A stretch of DNA of 35,865 nt, taken from the NCBI GenBank assembly GCA_021205565.1, contig JAJPXG010000001.1, positions 1 through 35,865 of the forward strand, read 5' to 3'. The notes beneath the pieces are model-generated. The model did not search any database and had not been told where the DNA came from. It saw only the letters and a list, made by a program, of their open reading frames with translations. This document shows positions 1-9,264 of the stretch, piece by piece (position 1 is the first letter of the stretch; the number at the start of each line of letters is the position of its first letter). The DNA is from Lachnospiraceae bacterium (GTDB taxonomy: Bacteria > Bacillota > Clostridia > Lachnospirales > Lachnospiraceae). The translations under genes were made by a program, and so were the position numbers.

Positions 1-1
1 C

Positions 2-76
2 ATGGAGATGAGACCATTGAAAATCGTGGAAGCCTCTGCTGAACACGATTTTCATTCCCATGGGCTCATTGAAATG
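2..76 (+). ncRNA. Structured intergenic element, copy 1 (left outer arm lies outside the window)
   Basis: 75-nt block aligned without gaps to 2494-2568 (63/75 identical) with paired compensatory changes. Confidence 0.65.
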
Positions 77-287
77 TTTGCACAAGGCATAAGTTCGATT
101 ACGGAAATCTCAGATTTCCTATCTCACTTACAGCACGTATGAGTGAGACAGTTAATGCCTTGCCCCGCGAACCTATAGCAACATCATGAAAAAAGTGAAA
201 TTTCAGTGGAATTGTTTTCCAAATAGGTTTATGATGTGTTCAGTAAAAACATGACAACCCCACCCTCTGACAAGGAGATCAGCTTAT

Positions 288-1529
288 ATGAAAATCGTAC
301 TTCAGGATCTGACCAAGACCTTCCCCGCGCGCGGCAAAAAAAACGCGGGCGAGGTGACTGCTGTCGATCATTTTACCTTTGAAATTCCGGACGGAGAGCT
401 CATCGGCTTACTTGGCCCCTCCGGCTGCGGCAAATCCACAACCTTAAACCTCATCAGCGGCCTTTTAAAACCAACAGGCGGCAAAATCTTTTTCGGCGAC
501 GATGACGTCACCGATCTCGCGCCCGAAAACCGTGGCGTGGGCCTCGTCTTCCAGAACTACGCCCTTTACCCCCACCTGACTGTGAAAAAGAACATCACCT
601 TCCCCCTGGAAAACTTAAAGGGCGATCAGAAACTGACCAAAGCCCAGATGGAGGAGAAAGCGTTGGAGGCCGCGAAGCTCGTTCAGATCGAGAATCTGAT
701 GGACCGCAAGCCCGGCGAGCTCTCCGGCGGCCAACAGCAGCGCGTAGCGATCGCAAGAGCCTTAGTCAAAATGCCGCGCGTCCTTTTACTGGACGAGCCT
801 CTTTCCAATCTGGACGCCAGACTGCGCTTACAGACCCGCGAGGAGATTCGCAGAATCCAGAGACAGACCGGCATCACCACTGTTTTTGTAACCCATGACC
901 AGGACGAGGCCATGAGCATCTGCGACCGGATTGTGGTCATGCAGGAAGGCCATGTCCAGCAGATCGGGCGGCCGCAGGAGGTTTATGACGATCCTGCCAA
1001 TCTGTTTGTGGCGAAATTCCTGGGCACGCCGCCCATCAATGTTTTTCAGGGCAAGGTTTCCCATAACCGTATTTATATCGGCGATGAGGCGATTATGGAG
1101 ATTGAGGGTGTTAAGGATCAGGAGCTGACCGTTGCTGTGCGCCCCGAGGGTTTTGTGGTGAAGGACAATGGGCCGCTCTCGTGTAAGCTCGACCGCCTGG
1201 AGGTGATGGGCCGGGATCTGAGCGTGATCAGCGGGAATCCGGCCTGCGAGGCCGCGAAGGTGCGCTCCATCATTCCCGCTGAAACCGTTGTGGATACGCT
1301 TAAGCAGGAGGTGCATTTCACCATCAAGCCAAATAAAATCTTTCTGTTTGAGAAAGAGAGCGGGAAGCGTATTCCCTTCACCCTGGTGGCGGGCGGCAGG
1401 CAGCCGCAGATGTTTTCTTTGAAAGATGACGCGGGCGTCAGCACAAAAACCATGGTGCCGGATGAAAAGCTGAAGGAAATGGTGGCGTCTGTCCTGAACG
1501 TAAGCGAAAAGGAGGCTGAAAATGCTTGA
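288..1529 (+). CDS. ABC transporter ATP-binding protein, sugar importer type (MalK/UgpC-like)
   Basis: Walker A GPSGCGKST, signature LSGGQQQRVAIARAL, Walker B VLLLDEPLSNLDA, H-loop VTHDQDEA, C-terminal TOBE-like region; followed by two permease genes. Confidence 0.95.
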   Translation: MKIVLQDLTKTFPARGKKNAGEVTAVDHFTFEIPDGELIGLLGPSGCGKSTTLNLISGLLKPTGGKIFFGDDDVTDLAPENRGVGLVFQNYALYPHLTVKKNITFPLENLKGDQKLTKAQMEEKALEAAKLVQIENLMDRKPGELSGGQQQRVAIARALVKMPRVLLLDEPLSNLDARLRLQTREEIRRIQRQTGITTVFVTHDQDEAMSICDRIVVMQEGHVQQIGRPQEVYDDPANLFVAKFLGTPPINVFQGKVSHNRIYIGDEAIMEIEGVKDQELTVAVRPEGFVVKDNGPLSCKLDRLEVMGRDLSVISGNPACEAAKVRSIIPAETVVDTLKQEVHFTIKPNKIFLFEKESGKRIPFTLVAGGRQPQMFSLKDDAGVSTKTMVPDEKLKEMVASVLNVSEKEAENA

Positions 1530-2415
1530 ACATAAAAGCTATAAGGCCTGGCTCTATTTATTGCCTGCCTTTCTCTTCCTGGCCGCGTTCATGATCTACC
1601 CCCTGATCGACGTCTTTATTTACTCCTTTGAGGAGGGCTATAATTCGGCTTCCCAGACCTACTATGGGATTGGCCTGTATAATTACTCCTACGTCCTGCA
1701 CGACACCTACTTTCTGCAGGCTGTGAAAAACACCTTCCTGCTGGTCATTATCACGGTGCCGCTGTCCACGGGCCTCGCACTGTTGATATCCGTGGCCTTG
1801 AATTCCATCACGCGCCTGCGCGAGTTCCTGCAGACCGTATATTTCCTGCCCTACGTGACCAACACCCTGGCCGTGGGCCTGGTTTTCATGATTTTATTTA
1901 AAAAGACGGCCTACTCCGACGGCCTTGTCAATCTGCTGATCCAGTTCTTCGGCGGCAGCTCCGTGGACTTTATCGACGGTCCCTACTGGGCGAAGATGTT
2001 TGTCCTCTGCTTTTATACCATCTGGGTCGTCATGCCCTTTAAAATCCTGATCCTGACCAGCGCCCTGGCGAGCGTCGACCCGATTTACTACAATGCGGCC
2101 CGTGTGGACGGCACCCCGGCCCATCGGATTTTCTTTAAAATCACCCTGCCCATGATCTCCCCGATGATCTTTTACCTCGTGATCACCGGCTTCATCGGCG
2201 CGTTCAAGGCCTACTCCGACGCGGTCGCACTTTTCGGCACCGACCTAAATGCGGCCGGCATGAACACCATCGTCGGCTACGTCTATGACATGCTCTACGG
2301 CGACAGCGGGGGATATCCTTCCTTTGCTTCGGCGGCGGCGATTATTCTCTTTGCGATTGTACTGACCATCACCTGTATTAACCTGCTGGTCAGTAAGAAG
2401 CATGTGTATTACTAA
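1522..2415 (+). CDS. ABC transporter permease (MalF/UgpA-like)
   Basis: Multiple TM segments; EAA-like loop 'YYNAARVDGTPAHRIFFKITLPMISP'; start overlaps the ATPase stop. Confidence 0.93.
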   Translation: MLEHKSYKAWLYLLPAFLFLAAFMIYPLIDVFIYSFEEGYNSASQTYYGIGLYNYSYVLHDTYFLQAVKNTFLLVIITVPLSTGLALLISVALNSITRLREFLQTVYFLPYVTNTLAVGLVFMILFKKTAYSDGLVNLLIQFFGGSSVDFIDGPYWAKMFVLCFYTIWVVMPFKILILTSALASVDPIYYNAARVDGTPAHRIFFKITLPMISPMIFYLVITGFIGAFKAYSDAVALFGTDLNAAGMNTIVGYVYDMLYGDSGGYPSFASAAAIILFAIVLTITCINLLVSKKHVYY

Positions 2416-2455
2416 ATAAACACTAGAACCCGATGTGCAAATATGGCGGAATAGA

Positions 2456-2609
2456 GCGGGGAAATATATAAACTGTTTCGCGATTTTTGCACGATGGAGA
2501 TGAGACTATTGGCAATCGTGGAAGCCTCTGCTGAACACGATTGACGCGTCCATAGGCTCATCGGAATGCCCCGCGCAGCATGAGCGAAACAGTTTATATA
2601 TTTTTCCGC
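2456..2609 (+). ncRNA. Structured intergenic element, copy 2
   Basis: 26-bp closing stem 2456-2481 / 2584-2609 (20 bp perfect, two G.U wobbles) around the conserved 75-nt core. Confidence 0.7.
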
Positions 2610-2652
2610 GAGCCATTCGCTTATAAAATATGGACATTTTCAAAGGAGTTTT

Positions 2653-3528
2653 ATGAACGATCACGAAAACTATGAAAAAATAACCCGCCGCGCCCGTGCG
2701 CGCCAGAATACAACGAAGACCCTGACATACATCCTGCTCCTCTTCTGGGCGCTGATGGTCCTCTTCCCCTTTTACTGGATGCTTCTGACCTCCATCAAGA
2801 GCTACAGCTCCTACAACGCGGAGTATATCCCCTCATTCATCGCCCGCTCGCCCACATTGCAGAACTACGTGGACGCCTTCACCACTGTGCCGTTAGCGAG
2901 GTATCTGCTGAATACGCTGATTTTCACCCTGATCACCACCGCCATCATGCTGGTCGTGGTGACGCTGGCGGCCTTCGCCTTCGCGCGGCTGGAATTTCCG
3001 GGTAAAAATATCGTCTTCACCCTCTTTTTGTCCCTGATGATGATCCCCAATGAGCTGGTGGTCATCACGAACTTTACCACCATCACGAACCTGGGCTGGC
3101 GCAACACCTTCATCGGCCTGATCCTGCCCTCCGTCACCAGCGTTTTTTACATTTATCTACTGAGGGAAAATTTTGCCCAGGTGCCGGACGAGCTTTACTA
3201 TGCGACCAAGGTGGACGGAACCTCCGACCTGCGCTACCTGCGCAAGGTCCTGATCCCCATCTGCAGGCCGACCATGGTCACCATCGTGATCTTAAAGATC
3301 ATCGAGTGCTGGAATTCCTACGTCTGGCCGCGTCTGATTACCGATGATGAGGCCTACTATCTGGTTTCCAACGGAATCCAGGAGATCCGCGAGAACGGCT
3401 TCGGCCGCGAAAATATCCCTGCCATGATGGCGGCGGTGGTGGTGATTTCCGCACCGCTCATTATCCTTTTCCTCTGCTTCAGAAGGCAGATTATGGCAGG
3501 GGTAGCGAGAGGAGGAACCAAGGGATGA
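2653..3528 (+). CDS. ABC transporter permease (MalG/UgpE-like)
   Basis: TM-rich; EAA-like loop 'ELYYATKVDGTSDLRYLRKVLIPICRP'. Confidence 0.93.
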   Translation: MNDHENYEKITRRARARQNTTKTLTYILLLFWALMVLFPFYWMLLTSIKSYSSYNAEYIPSFIARSPTLQNYVDAFTTVPLARYLLNTLIFTLITTAIMLVVVTLAAFAFARLEFPGKNIVFTLFLSLMMIPNELVVITNFTTITNLGWRNTFIGLILPSVTSVFYIYLLRENFAQVPDELYYATKVDGTSDLRYLRKVLIPICRPTMVTIVILKIIECWNSYVWPRLITDDEAYYLVSNGIQEIRENGFGRENIPAMMAAVVVISAPLIILFLCFRRQIMAGVARGGTKG

Positions 3529-3611
3529 GACATACGTTTCTGAAATTATATCATGCGGCTATAGCAGGAACTCCTCAAAAAGAAGGGAAGATAGGCGTGA
3601 AAAATTAGCCG

Positions 3612-5249
3612 ATGAGAACGGGGAGAGAAAGAGGAGTGATGAGACGGGGAAAAGAAATTGCCAGAAAAGTGACTGCTCTGTCACTTGCGGCGTTGACCTG
3701 CCTTACCCTCACCGCCTGCCACGGCTCCCAGGAAACCACTGCCTTCGAGCTCCCGGAGGAATTTGACACCTCCCGCACCTATGAAATCACCTTCTGGGCC
3801 AAAAACGATACCAATAAAAACCAGACCGCCATCTACAAACAGGCCATCGAGGATTTTCAGGAGATTTATCCGAATATTACGGTGAATCTGAAGCTCTACA
3901 CGGATTACAGTACGATTTATAATGACGTCATCACCAATATTGCCACCGGCACCACGCCGAATGTCTGCATCACCTACCCGGATCACATCGCAACCTACCT
4001 GACCGGCGAGAATGTGGTCGTTCCCTTAGACGACCTGATGACCGATGAAAAATACGGCCTGGGCGGCAGCGAGGTCCTCTTTGACTCGCCCTCAGTGGAC
4101 GAGATTGTTCCGGAATTTTTAGAGGAGTGCCTGATCGGAGAGCATTATTACGCGCTGCCTTACATGCGTTCCACCGAGGCCTGCTACATCAACAAAACCT
4201 ATGTGGAGGCGCTTGGCTATACCCTGCCGGACGTCTTGACCTGGGACTTTATCTGGGAGGTGTCCGAGGCTGCCATGGAAAAGGATGCGGACGGCAATTT
4301 TTTAATCAACGGCCAGAAGACGATGATTCCCTTCATCTATAAGTCCACGGACAATATGATGATTCAGATGTTAAAACAGCTGGACGCGGGTTATTCCACC
4401 GCCTCCGGCAGCATTGAAATCTTTAATGATACCACAGAGGAACTGCTTTACACGATCTCAGAACATGCCGCCACGGGCGCGTTTTCCACGTTTAAAATTT
4501 CCAGCTATCCGGCTAATTTTCTAAATGCCGGCCAGTGCATTTTTGCCATCGATTCCACCGCGGGTTCCACCTGGATGGGGACGGACGCCCCGCTTCTGGA
4601 TATCAGCGAAGATTCTCTGGTGGACTTTGAGATCGCGGTGATGACGGTGCCGCAGTATGATACGGAAAATATCCAGATGATTTCCCAGGGACCGTCGGTC
4701 TGCATTTTTAATAAAGAGGATTCGCAGGAGGTTCTGGCGTCCTGGCTGTTCGTGCAGTACCTGCTCTCGGACGAGGTACAGATCGCCTACGCAGAGACGG
4801 AAGGATATGTGCCGGTCACGACAAGCGCCCAGACTTCCGAAGCCTACCAGGATTATCTGTCCCGCAGCGGAGAGGACAACGATACCTATTATGAGGTCAA
4901 AATTGCCGCCACGCAGCTTTTGCTGGACAACACGGAAAACACCTTTACCACAGAGGTCTTTAACGGCTCCGCCTCCCTGCGTGACGCCGCCGGTCAGCTG
5001 ATCGAGAATGTCACCAAATCCGCGCGGCGCAAGGAGACCATCGACGACAACTACATGGAGCAGCTTTTTGACGATATCACATCTCTCTACCGTCTGGATC
5101 AGATTTCCACCGTGGACGGGAAGGTGGAGTTGGGACCGCTGCCCTCCACTGCAGTGGCGCTTTTAGCGGCGCTCGCCGTGACCTGGATTTGTATAATTGG
5201 ATATTTTCTTTATGAAAGGATAAAAAAAATTTCACAGAATCACCATTGA
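3612..5249 (+). CDS. Extracellular solute-binding lipoprotein with an additional C-terminal TM segment
   Basis: Lipobox 'LTLTAC'; family-1 SBP-like body (ITFWAKNDTN...); C-terminal 'TAVALLAALAVTWICIIGYFLYERIKK'. An internal start at MRRGKE is possible. Confidence 0.9.
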   Translation: MRTGRERGVMRRGKEIARKVTALSLAALTCLTLTACHGSQETTAFELPEEFDTSRTYEITFWAKNDTNKNQTAIYKQAIEDFQEIYPNITVNLKLYTDYSTIYNDVITNIATGTTPNVCITYPDHIATYLTGENVVVPLDDLMTDEKYGLGGSEVLFDSPSVDEIVPEFLEECLIGEHYYALPYMRSTEACYINKTYVEALGYTLPDVLTWDFIWEVSEAAMEKDADGNFLINGQKTMIPFIYKSTDNMMIQMLKQLDAGYSTASGSIEIFNDTTEELLYTISEHAATGAFSTFKISSYPANFLNAGQCIFAIDSTAGSTWMGTDAPLLDISEDSLVDFEIAVMTVPQYDTENIQMISQGPSVCIFNKEDSQEVLASWLFVQYLLSDEVQIAYAETEGYVPVTTSAQTSEAYQDYLSRSGEDNDTYYEVKIAATQLLLDNTENTFTTEVFNGSASLRDAAGQLIENVTKSARRKETIDDNYMEQLFDDITSLYRLDQISTVDGKVELGPLPSTAVALLAALAVTWICIIGYFLYERIKKISQNHH

Positions 5250-5273
5250 AATATCTTGATAAACCGGTATAAT
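5246..5273 (+). promoter_or_regulatory. Sigma-A-like promoter TTGAAA-16 bp-TATAAT
   Basis: -35 TTGAAA at 5246-5251, -10 TATAAT at 5268-5273, upstream of the lipoprotein gene. Confidence 0.7.
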
Positions 5274-5379
5274 GAGGTTCGTAAGCGGGGAGAAATTCCA
5301 TGATTTGTCCTGACAGCGCATTTGCTCATAGGTACGCAGGATAGAAATTCTGTAGAATGAGCAGGAAGGAGATTTTGTT

Positions 5380-6222
5380 ATGAAAAAGAAGTTGGTAATG
5401 GCACTGGCTCTTTCCATGAGCCTGACGCTTGCCGCCTGCGGCAGTTCCTCCAGTTCCAGCAGTGAGGAAGCGGATACGACCGTAGAGGAGAGCACCGAGG
5501 AGACAGAAGAAACCGAGGAGACAGAAGGAACTGAAGAGGCTGAGGCTGAGGAAGCAGAAGCTGAGGAAGTCACCGTGATGACCTATGAGGAGTATGTGGC
5601 TGCGGCTGTAGATGATCCGGTTGTGGTGGAAACCTATGTACAGGCAAAGCAGTCCTGGTGGGATGATCAGGCTACCCTGTATACACAGGATGCGGATGGT
5701 GCATATTTTATTTATAATGCAACCTGCTCCGAGGATGACTACGCTCTGTTAGAGGTTGGCACCAAGATCCGTGTGACTGGTTATAAGTCCGAGTGGAGCG
5801 GTGAGGTCGAGATTATCGACGCAACCATTGAGATTCTGGATGATGATACTTACGTCGCGGATACCGTTGATGTGACCGACCTGCTGGCGGATGACAGTCT
5901 CATCGATTATCAGAATCAGTATGTATCCTTCACCGGCATGACTGTAGAGCCTTCTACGGACGCTAACGGCAATGAGGTTGCGTTCCTGTACGGTTGGGAT
6001 GGCTCCGGCGAGGCCGGCAGTGACAGCGATCTGTACTTCAACGTATCTGTGAACGGTGAGACTTACACCTTCACCGTGGAGTATTATCTGTGCGATGAGA
6101 CCACCGAGGTATACCAGGCTGTGACTGAGCTGGAGGTTGGTTCTGTGATCGACATGGAAGGCTTCCTGTACTGGTATGAGGGTGTGAACCCGCACATCAC
6201 CTCCGTGACTGTGGTGGAGTAA
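5380..6222 (+). CDS. Secreted lipoprotein with Ser-rich and acidic (E/T/A) linker, OB-fold-like C-terminal part
   Basis: Signal peptide with lipobox 'LTLAACGSS'; low-complexity E/T/A linker; RBS AAGGAG. Confidence 0.85.
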   Translation: MKKKLVMALALSMSLTLAACGSSSSSSSEEADTTVEESTEETEETEETEGTEEAEAEEAEAEEVTVMTYEEYVAAAVDDPVVVETYVQAKQSWWDDQATLYTQDADGAYFIYNATCSEDDYALLEVGTKIRVTGYKSEWSGEVEIIDATIEILDDDTYVADTVDVTDLLADDSLIDYQNQYVSFTGMTVEPSTDANGNEVAFLYGWDGSGEAGSDSDLYFNVSVNGETYTFTVEYYLCDETTEVYQAVTELEVGSVIDMEGFLYWYEGVNPHITSVTVVE

Positions 6223-6267
6223 GCTTAAACCTTAACGGTTTTACCGGACAATTGAATATCTGATCTG

Positions 6268-6303
6268 AGAGGGGACTGCCGTATTACGGCGGTCCTCTTT
6301 TGT
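6268..6303 (+). terminator. Rho-independent terminator
   Basis: GAGAGGGGACTGCCG...CGGCGGTCCTCTTTT stem followed by a T tract. Confidence 0.8.
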
Positions 6304-6437
6304 ATATTCCGGGATATCATATGGTCATACATATACTGTAACAGCAGCAAACAGAATATCATGAATCACAGAACCGGGCATTTTTTAGTCCTCATCCTCA
6401 TAAATATGAATACAGAGGGATTTATGCGGGGCAAAAT

Positions 6438-7466
6438 ATGAAAACAATATATGTAAAGAAAGTCCTGTCCGGAATATTTTCAGAGAAACACCTGCGCAGA
6501 GGGCTGTCGGTGGCGGGGCTGTTTTTGTTTGCGTTTATTCTGGGCGGGATGGCGGCGCGGATTGCGGATCAGAGGATTGTTGAGACGAACCAGAGTGCGG
6601 ATAATGCAAAGAGGTCCGTGGAAACGGATACTGCAGAGGTGTCTGATTCAGGGCAGGATATGGCGCTTGATCCAACAGCTGAAACCGGTTCTGGAGAAGC
6701 GGCAGAATCTGCTTTGCTGCTGGAAACTGATTTTGCAGAGGCTGACACAGCGGAGACTGGCACAGAGGTAATACGATCCGATACCGTCAACTGGGGGCTC
6801 GGCTTCGGCGAGGCGGGGACGAAGCCGACCGGCATGGCTACGGTGGAGGAGCTGGCGCAGTATAACGCTTATTTTATGTCAGATACAGAGGAAAAAGTTC
6901 TGTACCTGACCTTTGACTGCGGCTATGAGAACGGTAATACAGAGATAATTCTGGATGCCTTAAAGGCGCATGAAGCACCGGCCACCTTTTTTGTGGTGGG
7001 CTATTTTCTGGAGAGCGCTCCGGATCTGGTGAAGCGCATGGTGAAGGACGGTCATACCGTGGGAAATCACACTTATAATCATCCGGATATGTCGCAGATT
7101 TCCGATATGGCTTCTTTTCAGAAGGAAATGGAGGATAATGCCGCGCTGTTTGAGGAGGTGACCGGGACGCAGATGTCTCTGTATTACCGGCCGCCGCAGG
7201 GGAAATACAGTGTGGAGAATTTAAAAATGGCACAGGAGCTGGGCTATGCCACCTTTTTCTGGAGCCTGGCCTATGTGGACTGGTATCAGGACGATCAGCC
7301 GACCCATGAGGAGGCCTTCGACAAGCTGTTGACGCGGGTGCATCCGGGCGCGATTGTCCTGCTGCACAATACCTCCTCGACCAACGCTGAGATCCTGGAT
7401 GAGCTGTTGACGAAGTGGGAGGAAATGGGATATACTTTCAGAGCACTGTCAGATTTTGTGGGATAG
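6438..7466 (+). CDS. Polysaccharide deacetylase (PdaA-like delta-lactam biosynthesis family)
   Basis: Motifs 'LTFDCGYENG', 'TVGNHTYNHPDM', 'YYRPPQGKYS', 'HPGAIVLLHNTS'; N-terminal TM anchor. Confidence 0.9.
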   Translation: MKTIYVKKVLSGIFSEKHLRRGLSVAGLFLFAFILGGMAARIADQRIVETNQSADNAKRSVETDTAEVSDSGQDMALDPTAETGSGEAAESALLLETDFAEADTAETGTEVIRSDTVNWGLGFGEAGTKPTGMATVEELAQYNAYFMSDTEEKVLYLTFDCGYENGNTEIILDALKAHEAPATFFVVGYFLESAPDLVKRMVKDGHTVGNHTYNHPDMSQISDMASFQKEMEDNAALFEEVTGTQMSLYYRPPQGKYSVENLKMAQELGYATFFWSLAYVDWYQDDQPTHEEAFDKLLTRVHPGAIVLLHNTSSTNAEILDELLTKWEEMGYTFRALSDFVG

Positions 7467-7512
7467 TGCCGGTTATGATGACAGGCTTTACATGATTTTT
7501 ACTCTCAGTCAC

Positions 7513-7541
7513 TTGACAATATGATATCAAATTGATATCAT
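7513..7541 (+). promoter_or_regulatory. Promoter TTGACA-17 bp-TATCAT containing the palindrome ATGATATCAA-A-TTGATATCAT
   Basis: TTGACA 7513-7518, TATCAT 7536-7541; perfect 10-bp inverted repeat 7521-7541 covers the spacer and the -10. Confidence 0.7.
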
Positions 7542-7598
7542 AAAGGAGCAAAACGCAGGAGAAAATCCTGCATGGCTGATGAGAGGAGATAATAAATC

Positions 7599-8636
7599 AT
7601 GGAAGAAAAGGTATTAAACAATCGGAAAAACGGGATGGCCTCAATGCTGCTGTTTATCGTCCTGTATGCCGCGGCGATCGCGCTCGTGGTGGTTGCCGGC
7701 ATACGAATTGCGGAGGAAACGTGGGGCGCGGCGGAGGTTGTCCTCATGGTGGTGGGAATCATTTATCTGTGCCTGGGCTGGATTCCCTTCCTGGGACTGA
7801 AGGTCTTAAAACCGCAGGAGGCCATGGTGCTGACCCTGTTCGGCAAATATGTGGGCACCATCCGGGATGCTGGATTTTATTTCGTCAATCCGTTCTGTGT
7901 CAGCGTCAACCCGGCGGCGAAGACCCGCTTAAAGCAGAGCGGCGATGTGGATCACTCCGGCCCCATGGCTATTTTAAATTAGGCGGACAATGGTCTGCAG
8001 CTGAATATCGGCAGTGACGGCGGCAAAAAGGTTTCTCTGAAAATCATGACCTTAAACAACAACCGCCAGAAGATCAACGATGCCCTGGGCAATCCGGTGG
8101 AAATCGCTATCGCGGTGATGTGGAGAGTGACGGACACGGCGAAGGCGGTCTTTAATGTGGATAATTACAAAGAGTACCTGTCTCTGCAGTGCGACAGCGC
8201 GCTGCGCAATATCGTTCGGCTCTATCCTTATGACGTGGCGGAGAATATTGATACCACCGGGGACGGAATCGCTGACGAAGGAAGTCTGCGCGGCTCCAGC
8301 GATATTGTGGCGCAGCGAATCCGGGACGAGATTCAGAGCAAGGTGCAGGAGGCCGGTCTGGAGGTAATTGAAGCCCGGATTACTTACCTGGCCTATGCGC
8401 CGGAGATTGCGGCGGTAATGCTGCAGCGTCAGCAGGCTTCGGCCATCATTGACGCGAGAAAGATGATTGTGGACGGCGCAGTGGGCATGGTCGAGATGGC
8501 GCTGGAGCGCTTAAATGAGAAGCAGACCGTTGTGCTGGATGAGGAGCGCAAGGCAGCCATGGTTTCCAACCTGCTGGTCGTGCTGTGCGGCAACCGGGAC
8601 GCGCAGCCCATTGTAAATTCAGGAAGCTTATATTGA
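7599..8636 (+). pseudogene. SPFH/band-7 domain protein, interrupted by an in-frame TAG at 7980-7982
   Basis: ORFs 7599-7982 and 8046-8636 are in the same frame; readthrough gives ...GPMAILN*ADNGLQLNIGSDGGKKVSLKIMTLNNNRQKINDALGNP..., a continuous SPFH-like protein. Confidence 0.8.
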
Positions 8637-8637
8637 T

Positions 8638-8841
8638 ATGGCAGATAACGGAAAAAAGCAGGTGCCGCTGCGCCTGTCGGCAAAACTGTATGATGCGATC
8701 GCGGCCTGGGCGGAGGATGACTTCCGCTCAGTCAACGGTCAGATTGAATATCTCCTGACGGAGTGCGTGCGCCAGCGCAAAAAGAACGGCGCCCCGGTGC
8801 CGCATGACCTGGACGAGCCGCCGAAGTTTGAGATCGAATAA
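8638..8841 (+). CDS. Small Arc/ribbon-helix-helix-like protein
   Basis: '[42 protein letters not shown]' resembles RHH/Arc-type; starts 1 nt after the SPFH stop. Confidence 0.7.
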   Translation: MADNGKKQVPLRLSAKLYDAIAAWAEDDFRSVNGQIEYLLTECVRQRKKNGAPVPHDLDEPPKFEIE

Positions 8842-8845
8842 GATT

Positions 8846-8910
8846 ACTATTCACAGTGGATGCTTTTGCGCACCCGAAGGGCGCCTCGAAGAGAAGCGGC
8901 TGTGAATAGT
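8846..8910. repeat. Intergenic long hairpin element
   Basis: Perfect 11-bp arms ACTATTCACAG (8846-8856) / CTGTGAATAGT (8900-8910); internal hairpin GCGCACCCGAAGGGCGC. Confidence 0.75.
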
Positions 8911-8939
8911 TATTGGTAATCAGCGCTTGACTTTTTTTA

Positions 8940-9264
8940 AAGCCTGCGTTAAGATGGACAGGACTGAGAACATGTGTCAGTAACTGACTTACCAGGGGTC
9001 CACAGAGAGTCGGCGTTATCAGCTGTGAGCGCGGGCGGCCTTTAAGCCGGTGAATTTCAGCATGGGAGTTTTCCGTGAAAAGAGCTGCAGGGTCTTTCGG
9101 TTGATGTTTTTTTCGTGACGATGAGAACGGACGGCAGCGCGTTAAGCGGATGTGACCGCCGCATTAAGGCGGATGAAGTGCGGATGTTGCAATGGATATC
9201 CGAACATGGGTGGTACCGCGGGTTTACTCGTCCCATATCCTTAGTGGATATGGGACGTTTTTTG
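8940..9264 (+). promoter_or_regulatory. T-box leader (Phe specificity probable) upstream of pheS
   Basis: T-box core 'GGGTGGTACCGCGGGTTTACTCGTCCC' about 9208-9233; candidate UUC specifier in 'GTGAATTTCAGC' near 9056; terminator CGTCCCATATCC-TTAGT-GGATATGGGACG-T6 (9229-9263). The 5' boundary is approximate. Confidence 0.88.
9229..9263 (+). terminator. T-box-controlled intrinsic terminator
   Basis: 12-bp perfect stem CGTCCCATATCC / GGATATGGGACG followed by TTTTTT. Confidence 0.9.

Noticed and set aside
683-1453. Antisense ORFs over the ABC ATPase (683-940, 828-1316, 1118-1453) and similar shadows over most CDSs
   Set aside because: They lie opposite strong conserved genes, lack RBSs and recognisable domains, and are expected in GC-rich-codon coding DNA.
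5460-5570. Glu/Thr repeat in the lipoprotein as a tandem-repeat phase-variation tract
   Set aside because: Repeats are imperfect codon-level low complexity typical of lipoprotein linkers, in frame, with no exact unit array.
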